Part shown: one piece after another, positions 7,533 to 16,641 of the stretch
Layout: each line of letters begins with the position of its first letter
Numbering within the stretch: the first letter of the stretch is position 1
Source: Paracoccaceae bacterium
Lineage (GTDB): Bacteria > Pseudomonadota > Alphaproteobacteria > Rhodobacterales > Rhodobacteraceae
DNA length: 23,333 nt
Direction of reading: 5' to 3'
NCBI GenBank assembly: GCA_012036325.1
Contig: JAAUPC010000008.1
Coordinates: 1 to 23,333, forward strand
The notes under the pieces: model-generated
What the model saw: only the letters and a program-made list of their open reading frames with translations
What the model was told of the DNA's origin: nothing
The model's database searches: none
Made by a program: the position numbers and the translations under genes

Positions 7533-9025
7533 ATGCACCCGTCGTCTGACGGATTGTTCTTCGACCGCGTCGTGAAGTCATTTGGCGGCACGCAGGCGCT
7601 GAAAGGGGTCTCTCTCACCGTTGCCCGGGGTGAGATTCTGGCTTTGCTCGGTGAAAACGGCGCGGGGAAGTCGACCCTGATCAAGGTCCTTGGCGGCATC
7701 CATCGTCCAGACGAAGGTGGCGTCAAGATTGATGGCGTCCCCTATGCCCATGAGGCTGGCAAGGCCGGAGGGCAGAAAGTCGCCTTCATCCACCAGGACC
7801 TCGGCCTGATCGAATGGATGAGCGTCGCAGAAAACATCGCCCTCGCCCTTGGCTACGTTCGCAAAGGCCGCAAGATTGACTGGGCCGCCACCGAAGCGGC
7901 GCAGATTCCGCCTTGCAACTGGTAGAGGCAGAGTTTCCGGCCACAGCCCGGGTGTCCAGCCTGACCCGAACGCAAAAGTCGCTGGTGGCCATCGCCCGGG
8001 CCCTGGCTGCCAGCAGTGACTATCTGGTCCTTGACGAACCAACCGCAAGCCTGCCGGCCGATGAGGTCGAACGGCTTTTCGCGGCGCTGCGTCCCTTGAA
8101 GGACCGCGGCGTCGGCATGATCTACGTCAGCCATCGGCTGGATGAGATATTCCGCATTGCAGACCGCGTGGCGGTGCTTCGCGATGGGCAAATGGTTGGC
8201 ATGCGGCCCATCGGCCATACGACGCCTGAGGAACTGGTCAGCCTGATCGTCGGTCGCAAGGCGCGCGAAATTGCCCGGCCCGAAGTGCAGGGCGGCCCGG
8301 CCATTCTGAAGGTCGAGGGGCTTGCGACACCGGCCGTCGGCCCCGTGAGTTTCGAGATCAGGCGCGGAGAACTTCTTGGGCTGGCCGGACTGCGGGGTGC
8401 GGGTCACGAAGACATCGGCCGCGCACTTTTCGGCGCAATTCCCCATGCCGGAAAGATCACGCTGGATGGCCAGACGCCAGACCTTGCCTCGGCGCAATCG
8501 GCGATGCGGTCGGGGATCGGATTGGTGGCCCGCGACCGCATCGGCGAAAGCGTGGCGCCCGGTCTTGCGATCCGCGAGAACACGTTCCTGAACCCTTCGG
8601 CGACAGGGCGGCGCATGCTGTCGATCCTGACGCCCGGGCGCGAGGAAAGACTTGCCCATGCCATTGGCCGCCGGGTCGGTCTGTCACCTAACGATCCGAC
8701 CCTGGCGATTGAAGCGCTTTCGGGCGGCAACCAGCAAAAGGTCGTCGTTGGCCGCTGGCTGGATTCGGGCCGCAGATTGCTGATCACCGAAGACCCCACG
8801 GCAGGGGTCGACGTGGGGGCCAAGGCCGAAATCTACCATCTGCTCTATGAAGCGCTGGCAAGCGGGATGGGCGTTCTTGTCGTCTCGACCGATTTCGAAG
8901 AAATCGCCGCGATTTGTCACCGTGCGATCGTGTTCAGCCGGGGCCTGCCCGTGGCCGAGCTGTCCGGTGTCGAGCTTTCCACCGAATCCCTGATCCAGGC
9001 CGCATCGGCCGGTGAAGCCGCCTGA
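7533..9025 (+). CDS. Sugar ABC importer, dual ATP-binding subunit (RbsA/XylG type), frameshifted
   Basis: Cytoplasmic ATPase of a CUT2-type importer with two fused ABC domains. Domain 1 has Walker A GENGAGKST at about residues 40-48, the Q-loop FIHQD and Walker B YLVLDEPTASL. Domain 2 has the degenerate Walker A GLAGLRGAGHED usual for this family, signature LSGGNQQK and LLITEDPTAGVDVGAKAEIY. The domain 1 signature is degenerate (LTRTQKSLVAIARAL). One base is missing near 7900: restoring it turns EAAQIPPCNW-stop into EAAADSALQLVEAEFP and gives 497 residues, normal length. The ATG has GGAGGA seven bases upstream. It is followed 11 bases later by the permease gene. The substrate is inferred from the locus to be gluconate, idonate or a ketogluconate. 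Confidence 0.9.
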
Positions 9026-9036
9026 GGACGCACAAC

Positions 9037-10059
9037 ATGCCCGGAATAGAATCGAACGCAGTTGAGCCAACCAAGGACGAACTCCGCGGCCTGACCCCGC
9101 TGCAGCGTGCGTGGCGTCTGGCACCGACCTATGGCCTGGTCATCCTCATGCTCGGCCTGATCCTGCTGTTTTCCATCCTGTTGCCGAACACGTTTCCGAC
9201 CCTTCTGAACCTGCGCTCGATTCTCAGCGACAAGGCGATCATCGCCCTTCTTGCCCTTGCAGCCATGATCCCGATGGTGGCCGGTCGCATTGACCTGACG
9301 GTTGGCTACGGGATCGTCCTTTGGCACATCCTCGCTATCAGTCTGCAGACCACCTACGGTCTGCCCTGGCCCGTGGCTGTGGGCATTGTGCTGATCCTTG
9401 GGGTCATTACCGGCGCCTTGAACGGCCTTCTGGTCGAAGTGGCGCGGATTGACAGTTTCATCGCGACCCTGGGCACCGGCACTGTCCTTTATGCGCTGGC
9501 ACTGTGGCATACCGGCGGGCGGCAGATGGTAGGGGCGTTGCCGGACGCGTTCTATGCCATCAATGGGACCTTCGTCTTCGGTCTGCCGATCACGGCCTAT
9601 TACGTGCTGGCGATCACCCTCGCGCTGTGGGTGATCCTCGAATACACCCCCACGGGCCGCTATCTTTATGCCATCGGTGCCAATCAGCGCGCGGCCGAAC
9701 TGAACGGTATTCCGACCCGGAAATTCGTGATCGGGGCCTTCGTCGCCTCTGGCGCGCTGACGGCGCTGGCCGGGGTTCTCTTGGCCTCAAAGCTGCGGAT
9801 CGGTCAGGCATCGGTGGGCCTGGAGTTCCTGCTTCCGGCCCTCGTTGGTGCATTTCTTGGGTCAACCACGATCAAGCCGGGTCGGGTCAACGTCTGGGGC
9901 ACGATCGTCGGGGTGATGATCCTTGCCGTCGGCATCTCGGGCATCCAGCAGTTCGGCGGCAGTTTCTGGGTCGAACCGATGTTCAACGGAACCACGCTTC
10001 TGATCGCAATCGGCATCGCCGGCTATGCGCAACGGAAGAAGGGCGCGAAATCTAAATGA
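9037..10059 (+). CDS. Sugar ABC importer permease (RbsC/XylH type)
   Basis: Integral membrane subunit of 340 residues with many hydrophobic segments, starting at LAPTYGLVILMLGLILLFSI after a polar N-terminus of about 28 residues. The family motifs are visible: SDKAIIALLALAAMIPMVAGRIDLTVG near the first helices, GALNGLLVEVARIDSFIATLGT in the middle, and GANQRAAELNGIPTRKF, the cytoplasmic coupling region for the ATPase. It lies 11 bases after the ATPase gene and 24 before the binding-protein gene. A single permease gene implies a homodimeric channel, as in ribose importers. The frame is intact. Confidence 0.92.
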   Translation: MPGIESNAVEPTKDELRGLTPLQRAWRLAPTYGLVILMLGLILLFSILLPNTFPTLLNLRSILSDKAIIALLALAAMIPMVAGRIDLTVGYGIVLWHILAISLQTTYGLPWPVAVGIVLILGVITGALNGLLVEVARIDSFIATLGTGTVLYALALWHTGGRQMVGALPDAFYAINGTFVFGLPITAYYVLAITLALWVILEYTPTGRYLYAIGANQRAAELNGIPTRKFVIGAFVASGALTALAGVLLASKLRIGQASVGLEFLLPALVGAFLGSTTIKPGRVNVWGTIVGVMILAVGISGIQQFGGSFWVEPMFNGTTLLIAIGIAGYAQRKKGAKSK

Positions 10060-10083
10060 TCAGCAATAAATCGGGAGGATAAC

Positions 10084-11130
10084 ATGCTGAAGCGTACTCT
10101 ACTCAACGGCCTGCTTGCAGGCACCATCTTGGCTGCCACCGGCCTTGGCGCCATCGCGCAAGAGGCCTTTGACGGCCCGACGACGGGTCCCAAAGCGGCA
10201 GAAGGCAAGACCATCGTGGTCCTTGCCGGTGACATGAAGAACGGCGGCATCCTTGGTGTCACCACCGGCATTGAAGAGGCTGCAGCCAAGATCGGCTGGG
10301 AAGTGAAAGTGCTGGACGGTGCCGGATCGGTACAAAGCCGGTCGGCCGCCGTGGGGCAGGCGCTGGCGTTGAATCCGGATGGAATTGTCATCAACGGCTT
10401 TGACGCGGCTGAACAGCAAGCCGCCCTTGAGGGCGTGACGGCGGCTGGCATCCCGATGGTCTCCTGGCACTCGGGCCCCAAGATCGGATGTGACGCGCCG
10501 GGCGGCATCTTCGCCAACGTGTCGACCGATGCGATGCAGGTGTCCGACGTCGCGGCGCAATGGGCGCTGGATGATGCCGGCGGCAAGCCGGGTGTGGTCA
10601 TCTTCACCGACTCGACCTATCAGATCGCCATCGACAAGGCCGACCGGATGAAGGCCGCCATTGAGGCTGCGGGCGGTACGGTGCTGGAATATGTCGACAC
10701 GCCCATCGCCGAGACGTCCACCCGCATGGGCCCGCTGACCACCACGCTTTTGCAAACGCATGGCGCGGCCTGGACCCACTCGCTGGCAATCAACGACCTT
10801 TACTTTGACTTCATGGGGCCGTCGCTTGCCGCTGCCGGGATCGACGGGAAGGGCAGCCCGAAGGCCGGATCGGCCGGGGACGGCTCGGAAGCTGCCTTCC
10901 AGCGGATCCGCACCGGGCAGTATCAGGCTGTAACCGTCGCTGAACCGCTGAACCTGCAAGGCTGGCAGTTGGTGGATGAGTTGAACCGCGCCATCTCGGG
11001 CGAGGCTTGCTCGGGCTACATCACGGCACCGGCACTGGTGACGGAAGCAGGTCTGGCAAAGATCGAAGGCAATGCCTTCGACCCGGACAACGGCTACCGT
11101 GAGGCCTATGCTGCGATCTGGGGCAAGTAA
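10084..11130 (+). CDS. Periplasmic sugar-binding protein of the ABC importer (type I fold)
   Basis: A 348-residue substrate-binding protein. An N-terminal signal peptide (MLKRTLLNGLLAGTILAATG) has a probable cut after AIA, near residue 25. The mature part follows the ribose-binding-protein plan: IVVLAGDMKNGG, NPDGIVINGFDAAEQQAAL, IPMVSWHSGP, VIFTDSTYQIAIDKADRMKA and a C-terminal hinge. Only two cysteines (IGCDAP and EACSG) are seen in the mature chain, so a disulphide is possible. GGAGG lies just upstream of the ATG. It is the last gene of the importer operon, before the hairpin at 11146. The ligand is unknown; sugar acids from the locus are the best guess. Confidence 0.9.
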   Translation: MLKRTLLNGLLAGTILAATGLGAIAQEAFDGPTTGPKAAEGKTIVVLAGDMKNGGILGVTTGIEEAAAKIGWEVKVLDGAGSVQSRSAAVGQALALNPDGIVINGFDAAEQQAALEGVTAAGIPMVSWHSGPKIGCDAPGGIFANVSTDAMQVSDVAAQWALDDAGGKPGVVIFTDSTYQIAIDKADRMKAAIEAAGGTVLEYVDTPIAETSTRMGPLTTTLLQTHGAAWTHSLAINDLYFDFMGPSLAAAGIDGKGSPKAGSAGDGSEAAFQRIRTGQYQAVTVAEPLNLQGWQLVDELNRAISGEACSGYITAPALVTEAGLAKIEGNAFDPDNGYREAYAAIWGK

Positions 11131-11145
11131 GCCAGACAAAAGACT

Positions 11146-11172
11146 GGGGTGCCGCTGTCATGGCGGCACCCC
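11146..11172 (+). terminator. Hairpin terminator after the importer operon
   Basis: GGGGTGCCGC, loop TGTCATG, GCGGCACCCC is a perfect 10-bp GC-rich stem starting 15 bases after the binding-protein stop. There is no immediate T-run; CCTTTT comes about 15 bases later. It could end transcription or protect the 3' end of the mRNA. Confidence 0.65.
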
Positions 11173-11298
11173 TGCCAACACGCCTTTTCAGGCGACCGGG
11201 CGGGACAGCTTGCCCAACGCGACGGCTGCAGCGCTGTGCGTCACCGGCATGGTCAGGATAGCCGCAAACCAACACGCCAAAGCCGCACCAACCGTGCA

Positions 11299-13805
11299 TC
11301 ACAGCTGCAACGCCGCTGCATCAAGCCCACGCCGTTCGGCGCTTTCAAGCACGGCGGAGCGCACATCCTGATTTCGTTTCAGCAGTTTTCGGAACCGGGC
11401 TTCATCAAGGACCAAGAGGGTGGTGTGGCTGATGGCTGTCGCCTGCGTCCGTCGCGTCTGGCGGCTTAGCAGGGACAGCTGGCCGAACATCTCACCCCGT
11501 CCCAAGCGAAACCGCTGCCCGGCCGTTTCAATGTCAACCGCACCTGATGCGATGAAGCTGACTTCGCGCGGCAGGTCGCCCTTGCGCAAAAGAATGTCGC
11601 CGGGCCGGACATAGCGTGTGCGCAGCGCCGTGGCGAGCTGCTTGCGGCTTTCGTCGTCCATCTCGCTGAACAACGGAAACTGCCGCACCAATTCTGCCTT
11701 CTGCACCGCAAGATCCAGTGGCGGCCGGCTTTCAGCCGCCCTCCGCTTGACCGAGAGTTCCTGTTTCAGCGTCGTATGCAGTTCATTGCCAATGATCCCA
11801 TCTGCCAACAGGACATCATACTCACGCTCTTCCAGTCGCAGCGAGGTGCGGCGCAGGAAGCGTCGCTCAATCTCTTCGGCATAGCCGGGGTATTGCAGGC
11901 GCAGGCCGTCAAGGGCGGCCTCAATGCTGGCTTCGCGGCGGCGCAACAGCTCATGCAAAAGGTCTGCCACCCGGCGCCCGTGGATCCGCCGGATCTTCGT
12001 GTCAATGTAGCTGTGCAGATCGCGCAGGATCAGCCGCAGGTTCAACAGGATCTCGAACCGGTCGGCGGTCAGACTGGCCAGCATGCCGGACAACCGCAGC
12101 CGGTTGTGCAACATGGTGGCAAAGCGGTACTCGCGCCCTTCGGCCAGGCTAAGACGGCCCGCGGCACGATACTCGTCCCGTCCGCCCGCGCGGTGCGTTC
12201 GATCAGGCGGTCGGCGTCCGACAGCATCTGCTCGGCCAGGCGGGTAGAGATCAGCTGTTCGCGAAACGCCTCAAGGATCATGTCGCGTTCGCGTCCGGCA
12301 AGGGCGACAAGCCCCAGCGTGATGCGATCCTTGTCTGCAATGTCATCCGCAGCTTCGGCCCTCTGCATCGCGGTGTCGAGGCGGGCGGCAAACCGCTTTG
12401 CCTCGGACCGGACGATGTCATGGGTCAGCTCATGGTTGCGCGCGGTCTCGGCCACCTCTTCGCGGACGTTCTGCAACGCGACGGCGATCACCTGGTTCGA
12501 CAGCGCGCGGTCAAGCGGGGCCAGCTTGTCCAATCCCAAAAGTGAAATGACCCAGCGCAGCGTCGTGCCCTGGACCAGTAGTGTGAACAGCGTGAAGCCG
12601 GTGGCCAGGATGCCGACCTCACGTTTCACGGCCTCTGGGACGAGCACGTTTTCTGACACTGCCAGCGCCAGGGCCAGCGTGACCGCGCCCCGCAAGCCGC
12701 CCCAAAGGATTGCCACGCGATAAGGTTGGTCCACGCGCGGTGACAGCCGCAATGCGGTCAGAAGGGGCAACACGACAGACAGGATGAAAAGCCGCGCCGC
12801 AGTTGCGGCGACGACCACCACGGCGATCAGCAAAAGATCGTAAGGCTGAAGGTCCGTCAAAAGGCGCGGCACCAGAAAGGCAGCCAAAAGGAAGATCAGC
12901 GCCCCGGACCAATGCGCCAGGACGTCCCAGACTTCGCGCAGGTTGGTCCAGTTGGTTGGCGACATCCGGCCGGGCCCAAGATAATTTAGCGTCATGCCCG
13001 CCATCACTACGGCGATCACGCCCGATACGCCCAAGACCTGATCTGCAAAAAGATAGGCGGAATAGGGCAGCGCCACGCTCAGCGACACCTGGGCCAGCGG
13101 ATAGCGCCCCAGCCAGCCCAGCACCGACAGGCAGAGCCGTCCAAGGAACCAGCCTGAGGCGACACCGCCAAGGATCTGGATCGGAAACCCGACCAGCCCT
13201 TCCCTCAGGGTCGGGTTCGGCACACCTTGCATGACAAAGGTCAGGAAGAAGCCAAACAAGGCGATGGCGGCCGCATCGTTCAACAGGCTTTCACCTTCCA
13301 CCAGTCGCGACAGGCGTTGCGGGGCCGCGATGCTGCGGAAGATCGACACGACAGCGGACGGGTCGGTGGTGGCGACGATCGACCCCAACAGAAGGCAAGC
13401 GACCAGCGGCAAGGTTGTGAAAGGCTGCAAAGCAAGGCCGATCGCAAAGGTGGCCACGATCACCGCAAGCACCGCCATCACCAGGATCGGCACCCAGTCT
13501 TCCCGCATCCGCCGCAGGTTCAGCCCCAGGGCCACCTGAAACACTAGGGTTGGCAGCAGGACATATAGAAACACATTGGCCTTGATGCTGACCTCGAACG
13601 CATCGACCACCGGGCCAAGGTCGCCGGCAAGATCAGGCGCTGCGGGGCCGATTCCGGAAAGATAGGCCCCAGCCACTCCGATCAGGGTGCCCAGAATGGC
13701 TAAGACCACAGTGAATGGCAGGCGTGACCACGCCGCCAGAGGTTCACTCAGGCTGATGACGATGAACAGTGCGGCAACAATGCCGACAAGGGTAATCACA
13801 TCCAT
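11299..13805 (-). CDS. CPA1 Na+/H+ antiporter with C-terminal cyclic-nucleotide-binding-like domain, frameshifted
   Basis: Inner-membrane cation:proton antiporter. About 420 residues form the transport domain, with TDPSAVVS (D148), GESLLNDAAAIALF (E172, N176, D177) and WGGLRGAVTLALAL, all CPA1/NhaP landmarks. A long helical cytoplasmic linker follows, then a cNMP-binding-like domain near the C-terminus (FPLFSEMDDESRKQLA, RPGDILLRKGDLPREVSFI, GRGEMFGQLSLLSRQTRRTQ). One base is missing near 12156; restoring a C gives PRARLSLAEGREYRFATMLH and joins the two parts into 835 residues. In the phosphate-binding cassette the usual FGE is FGQ, so canonical cAMP binding is doubtful. The overall plan resembles plant SOS1-like antiporters. 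It is a single-gene unit, convergent with the importer operon. Confidence 0.88.
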
Positions 13806-13969
13806 GCCGTGACCATCTTCCGCATCTGCGGCAGTCTTGGGAATTTTCTTCGGAAAGCCATGCAGTTATCAGGCCCTTCGGGCACTGCGTCAACCGAAAC
13901 GGCCCACAAATGGCATGACACGGGCTCACGCGGAAGCAGACAGCACCAAAGCCAGCCGTCGCCGTCCTC

Positions 13970-14668
13970 TTAGACCGAAACGGCAGCCCGCAGCGCGTCC
14001 TTGTCAAAGCTTGCCGCCCGTCCCGAGGCCGCAACTGACCCACGCCGAAAGACATAGACCTGATCGGCCAGGCCATAGGCAAATTCGAAATACTGCTCGA
14101 CCAGGATGATCGCCATGTCGCCCTTTGCCTTCAGATACTCCAGCACATGGCCGATCTGCTGGATGACGTTGGGCTGGATGCCTTCCGTCGGCTCGTCCAG
14201 CAAAAGCACCTTCGGTTTCATGATCAGTGCCCGGGCGATGGCAAGTTGCTGCTGCTGACCACCGGACAGGTCGCCCCCCCGGCGGTGAAGAAAGTCCTTC
14301 AGGATCGGGAACAGGGTAAAGACTTCATCCGGAATGCCATGCTCTGCCTTCGGCAGGACGGCAAAAGCGGTCTCAAGGTTCTCGCGCACCGTCAACAGCG
14401 GAAAGATCATCCGGCCCTGCGGCACGACCGACAGACCGCGCCGCGCCATGTCTTGCGGGCGCGCCACGGGCAGGGTTTCCCCGTCCAGTGTCACCGTCCC
14501 GCCCGACCGCGGGTGCGTCCCCGCCAGCGCCTTCAGGAATGAGGTCTTGCCCACGCCGTTTGGCCCAAGGATGCAGGTCACCTCGCCCAGCTTCGCGGCA
14601 AAGTCGATGCCGTGCAGGATCTGGCTGCCGCCGTAGTGCAGGGTCAGGCCATTGGTTTCCAGCATCAT
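13970..14668 (-). CDS. urtE: Urea ABC importer ATP-binding subunit UrtE
   Basis: Cytoplasmic ATPase of the branched-chain (LivF-like) type, 232 residues. Walker A is GPNGVGKTS at residues 35-43, the signature is LSGGQQQQLAIARAL and Walker B is VLLLDEPTEGIQPNVI; the last segment and EQYFEFAYGLADQVYVF are typical of UrtE rather than LivF. It is the last gene of the leftward urt operon. Its ATG (14668) overlaps the urtD stop by 4 bases; the next codon is also ATG (14665). No strong terminator is seen after it; GCCC-TTC-GGGC at 13873-13883 is a weak candidate. Confidence 0.93.
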   Translation of the reverse strand: MMLETNGLTLHYGGSQILHGIDFAAKLGEVTCILGPNGVGKTSFLKALAGTHPRSGGTVTLDGETLPVARPQDMARRGLSVVPQGRMIFPLLTVRENLETAFAVLPKAEHGIPDEVFTLFPILKDFLHRRGGDLSGGQQQQLAIARALIMKPKVLLLDEPTEGIQPNVIQQIGHVLEYLKAKGDMAIILVEQYFEFAYGLADQVYVFRRGSVAASGRAASFDKDALRAAVSV

Positions 14669-15408
14669 CCCCGCCCCAGATAGACGCTGATCACCTGCGG
14701 ATCGCGTGTGACATGGTCCAGCGACCCTTCGGCCAGCACTGACCCTTCATGCAGCACCGTCACCCGGCAATTCAGGCGGCGCACGAATTCCATGTCATGC
14801 TCCACCACCACCACCGCCCGCGTCTTTGCCAGGCTGACCAGCAGCGTCGTCGTCTGCTCCCGTTCAGCCGGAGTCATGCCAGCCGCCGGTTCGTCGACCA
14901 GCAGCAACCGGGGCTCCTGCGCCAGCAGCATGGCGATCTCAAGCCATTGCTTCTGGCCGTGGCTCAGCTCACCGGATTTGCGCTGCAACTGGTCACCCAG
15001 GCCGACCTCGGTGGCAAGCTCTTGCACACGGGCCATGTCGGCCGCCTTCGGTGACCAGAAAAGCACGCGCCAGGGGCTGCGGTTGGCCTTGAGCGCCAGG
15101 ATCAGGTTGGCTTCGACCGTCTGATCCTCGAACACCGTCGGGCGTTGAAACTTGCGGCCCACACCTGCCCGGGCAATGCGGGCCTCGTTCAACCCCAGTA
15201 GCGAGATGGAGCGTTCGCCAAAGGTGACCGTTCCCGCATCCGGTTTCGTCTTGCCGGTCACGATGTCCATGAAGGTGGTCTTGCCCGCGCCGTTCGGGCC
15301 GATGATCGCGCGCAACTCTCCTTCATCAATGCTGAAGGACAGGTTGTTGATCGCCCGGAAGCCGTCGAACGTGACCGATATGCCAGAGACTTCCAGAAGG
15401 GCAGTCAT
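14665..15408 (-). CDS. urtD: Urea ABC importer ATP-binding subunit UrtD
   Basis: Cytoplasmic ATPase, LivG-like, 247 residues. Walker A GPNGAGKTT is at residues 37-45, the signature is the variant LSHGQKQWLEIAMLL seen in UrtD, Walker B is LLLVDEPAAGMTPAE and the H-loop is VVEHDMEFVR. GRKFQRPTVFEDQTVEANL is also UrtD-like. It pairs with UrtE to energise the UrtB-UrtC channel. It overlaps urtC and urtE by 4 bases each, so the three are translationally coupled. The frame is intact. Confidence 0.94.
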   Translation of the reverse strand: MTALLEVSGISVTFDGFRAINNLSFSIDEGELRAIIGPNGAGKTTFMDIVTGKTKPDAGTVTFGERSISLLGLNEARIARAGVGRKFQRPTVFEDQTVEANLILALKANRSPWRVLFWSPKAADMARVQELATEVGLGDQLQRKSGELSHGQKQWLEIAMLLAQEPRLLLVDEPAAGMTPAEREQTTTLLVSLAKTRAVVVVEHDMEFVRRLNCRVTVLHEGSVLAEGSLDHVTRDPQVISVYLGRG

Positions 15409-16640
15409 TTCTGCGCCTCCTGTTCCTGCAACGATCCATCGTCAGGCCCAAGCTGTGCGCCCTTTCGGTCCGGCGCGCCAATGTGCTGGAACCGGTCGAA
15501 CAATCCGCCAATCCCCTTGGGGGCAAAGAGGGTCACGGCAACGAAGGACAGCCCCAGGATCACCAGCCACCAGTCCACCCAGTTCAGGGACGCCGGCCCA
15601 AGCGGAATGTCCGGCAACCGGCCCGAGGTGAAAAGCGACGACAGAAGCGACACGAAGGCCGCGCCAAGGACCGCCCCGTAAAGCCGCCCGCGCCCGCCGA
15701 TTGCGACCCACACCGCCAGGTAGATGCTGGCAATGGGCGCAAGCTCGGCCGGGTTGATGATGCCCGCCTGGGGGTAGTAAAGGACCCCCGCCAGCGCCGC
15801 GATCAGGGCGGTGAGGGTGAAAAGGAAAAGCTTGTAGACCTCTACCGGATAGCCAAGGAACCGCACCCGCGCCTCATCATCCCGGATGGCGCGGACAACC
15901 GATCCGAACTTGCCGGACACCAGCCACGACAGCGTCAGGTACCCAAGACCAAGCGCCAGCGCAGACGCCCAGAAGAACCAGATCGAAACCAGGTCCTGCG
16001 CCGTATCGCCCAGACCCGGCAGGTTCTGCAGGCCAGACAGACCATTGTTCCCGCGCAGGCCGGAATCGTTCTGGAACAGGTACAGCGCCAGGGCAAGGGT
16101 CATCGCCTGCGTCAGGATCGAGAGGTAAACGCCGGTCACGCGGGACCGGAACGCAAGCCAGCCGAAACCAAGGGCGAGGAGGCCGGGCACCGCAAGGGCA
16201 AGGATCAGTTGCAGGGGCAACGAATGGGCAAAGGACCAGATCGCGGGCAGATCGGACGAACCGACGACGCCGAAAATCTGTGTCGCAATGCCTTGCTGGA
16301 TTTCTTCCGGTGTCGCGGGCAGGCCCCCTTGGGCAAGGGCGGTGACCACGATTTCCTCGGTCCGCGCGTACATTAGCCACATGCCGATCATGTAGCCGCC
16401 AAGGGCGAAGAACGCCATGTGGCCAAGGGAAAGGATGCCCGCGTAACCCCAGATCAGATCCATCGCGAGGGCCACAAGGCAAAGGCAAAGCGTCTTGCCG
16501 AGGGTTTTCACGAAGGAGGTAGAGATCAGGCCGGGGCCATAGGCCTCGGACATCAGCGTGACGGCCAGGGTGAAGACCGCAAGGCAGGCAATGAAGATGA
16601 GGGCGGAGGGGTTGCGGGCAAAGAAGCTGCGGCGGGTCAT
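15405..16640 (-). CDS. urtC: Urea ABC importer permease UrtC
   Basis: Inner-membrane permease of 411 residues, LivM-like. Hydrophobic segments start at residue 13 (ALIFIACLAVFTLAVTLM). Family motifs include DLIWGYAGILSLGHMAFFALG, SRVTGVYLSILTQAMTLAL, NNGLSGLQNLPGLG and VRAIRDDEARVRFLGYPVE, the last being the cytoplasmic coupling loop. The C-terminal tail of about 30 residues is polar. The start has GGGAG six bases upstream inside the end of urtB, and only one base separates it from the urtB stop. It ends in a 4-base overlap with urtD. Confidence 0.94.
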   Translation of the reverse strand: MTRRSFFARNPSALIFIACLAVFTLAVTLMSEAYGPGLISTSFVKTLGKTLCLCLVALAMDLIWGYAGILSLGHMAFFALGGYMIGMWLMYARTEEIVVTALAQGGLPATPEEIQQGIATQIFGVVGSSDLPAIWSFAHSLPLQLILALAVPGLLALGFGWLAFRSRVTGVYLSILTQAMTLALALYLFQNDSGLRGNNGLSGLQNLPGLGDTAQDLVSIWFFWASALALGLGYLTLSWLVSGKFGSVVRAIRDDEARVRFLGYPVEVYKLFLFTLTALIAALAGVLYYPQAGIINPAELAPIASIYLAVWVAIGGRGRLYGAVLGAAFVSLLSSLFTSGRLPDIPLGPASLNWVDWWLVILGLSFVAVTLFAPKGIGGLFDRFQHIGAPDRKGAQLGPDDGSLQEQEAQK

Positions 16641-16641
16641 G

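Noticed and set aside
15483..16376. A 297-codon plus-strand frame opposite urtC
   Set aside because: Antisense to conserved UrtC motifs, with the polar composition of a shadow frame.
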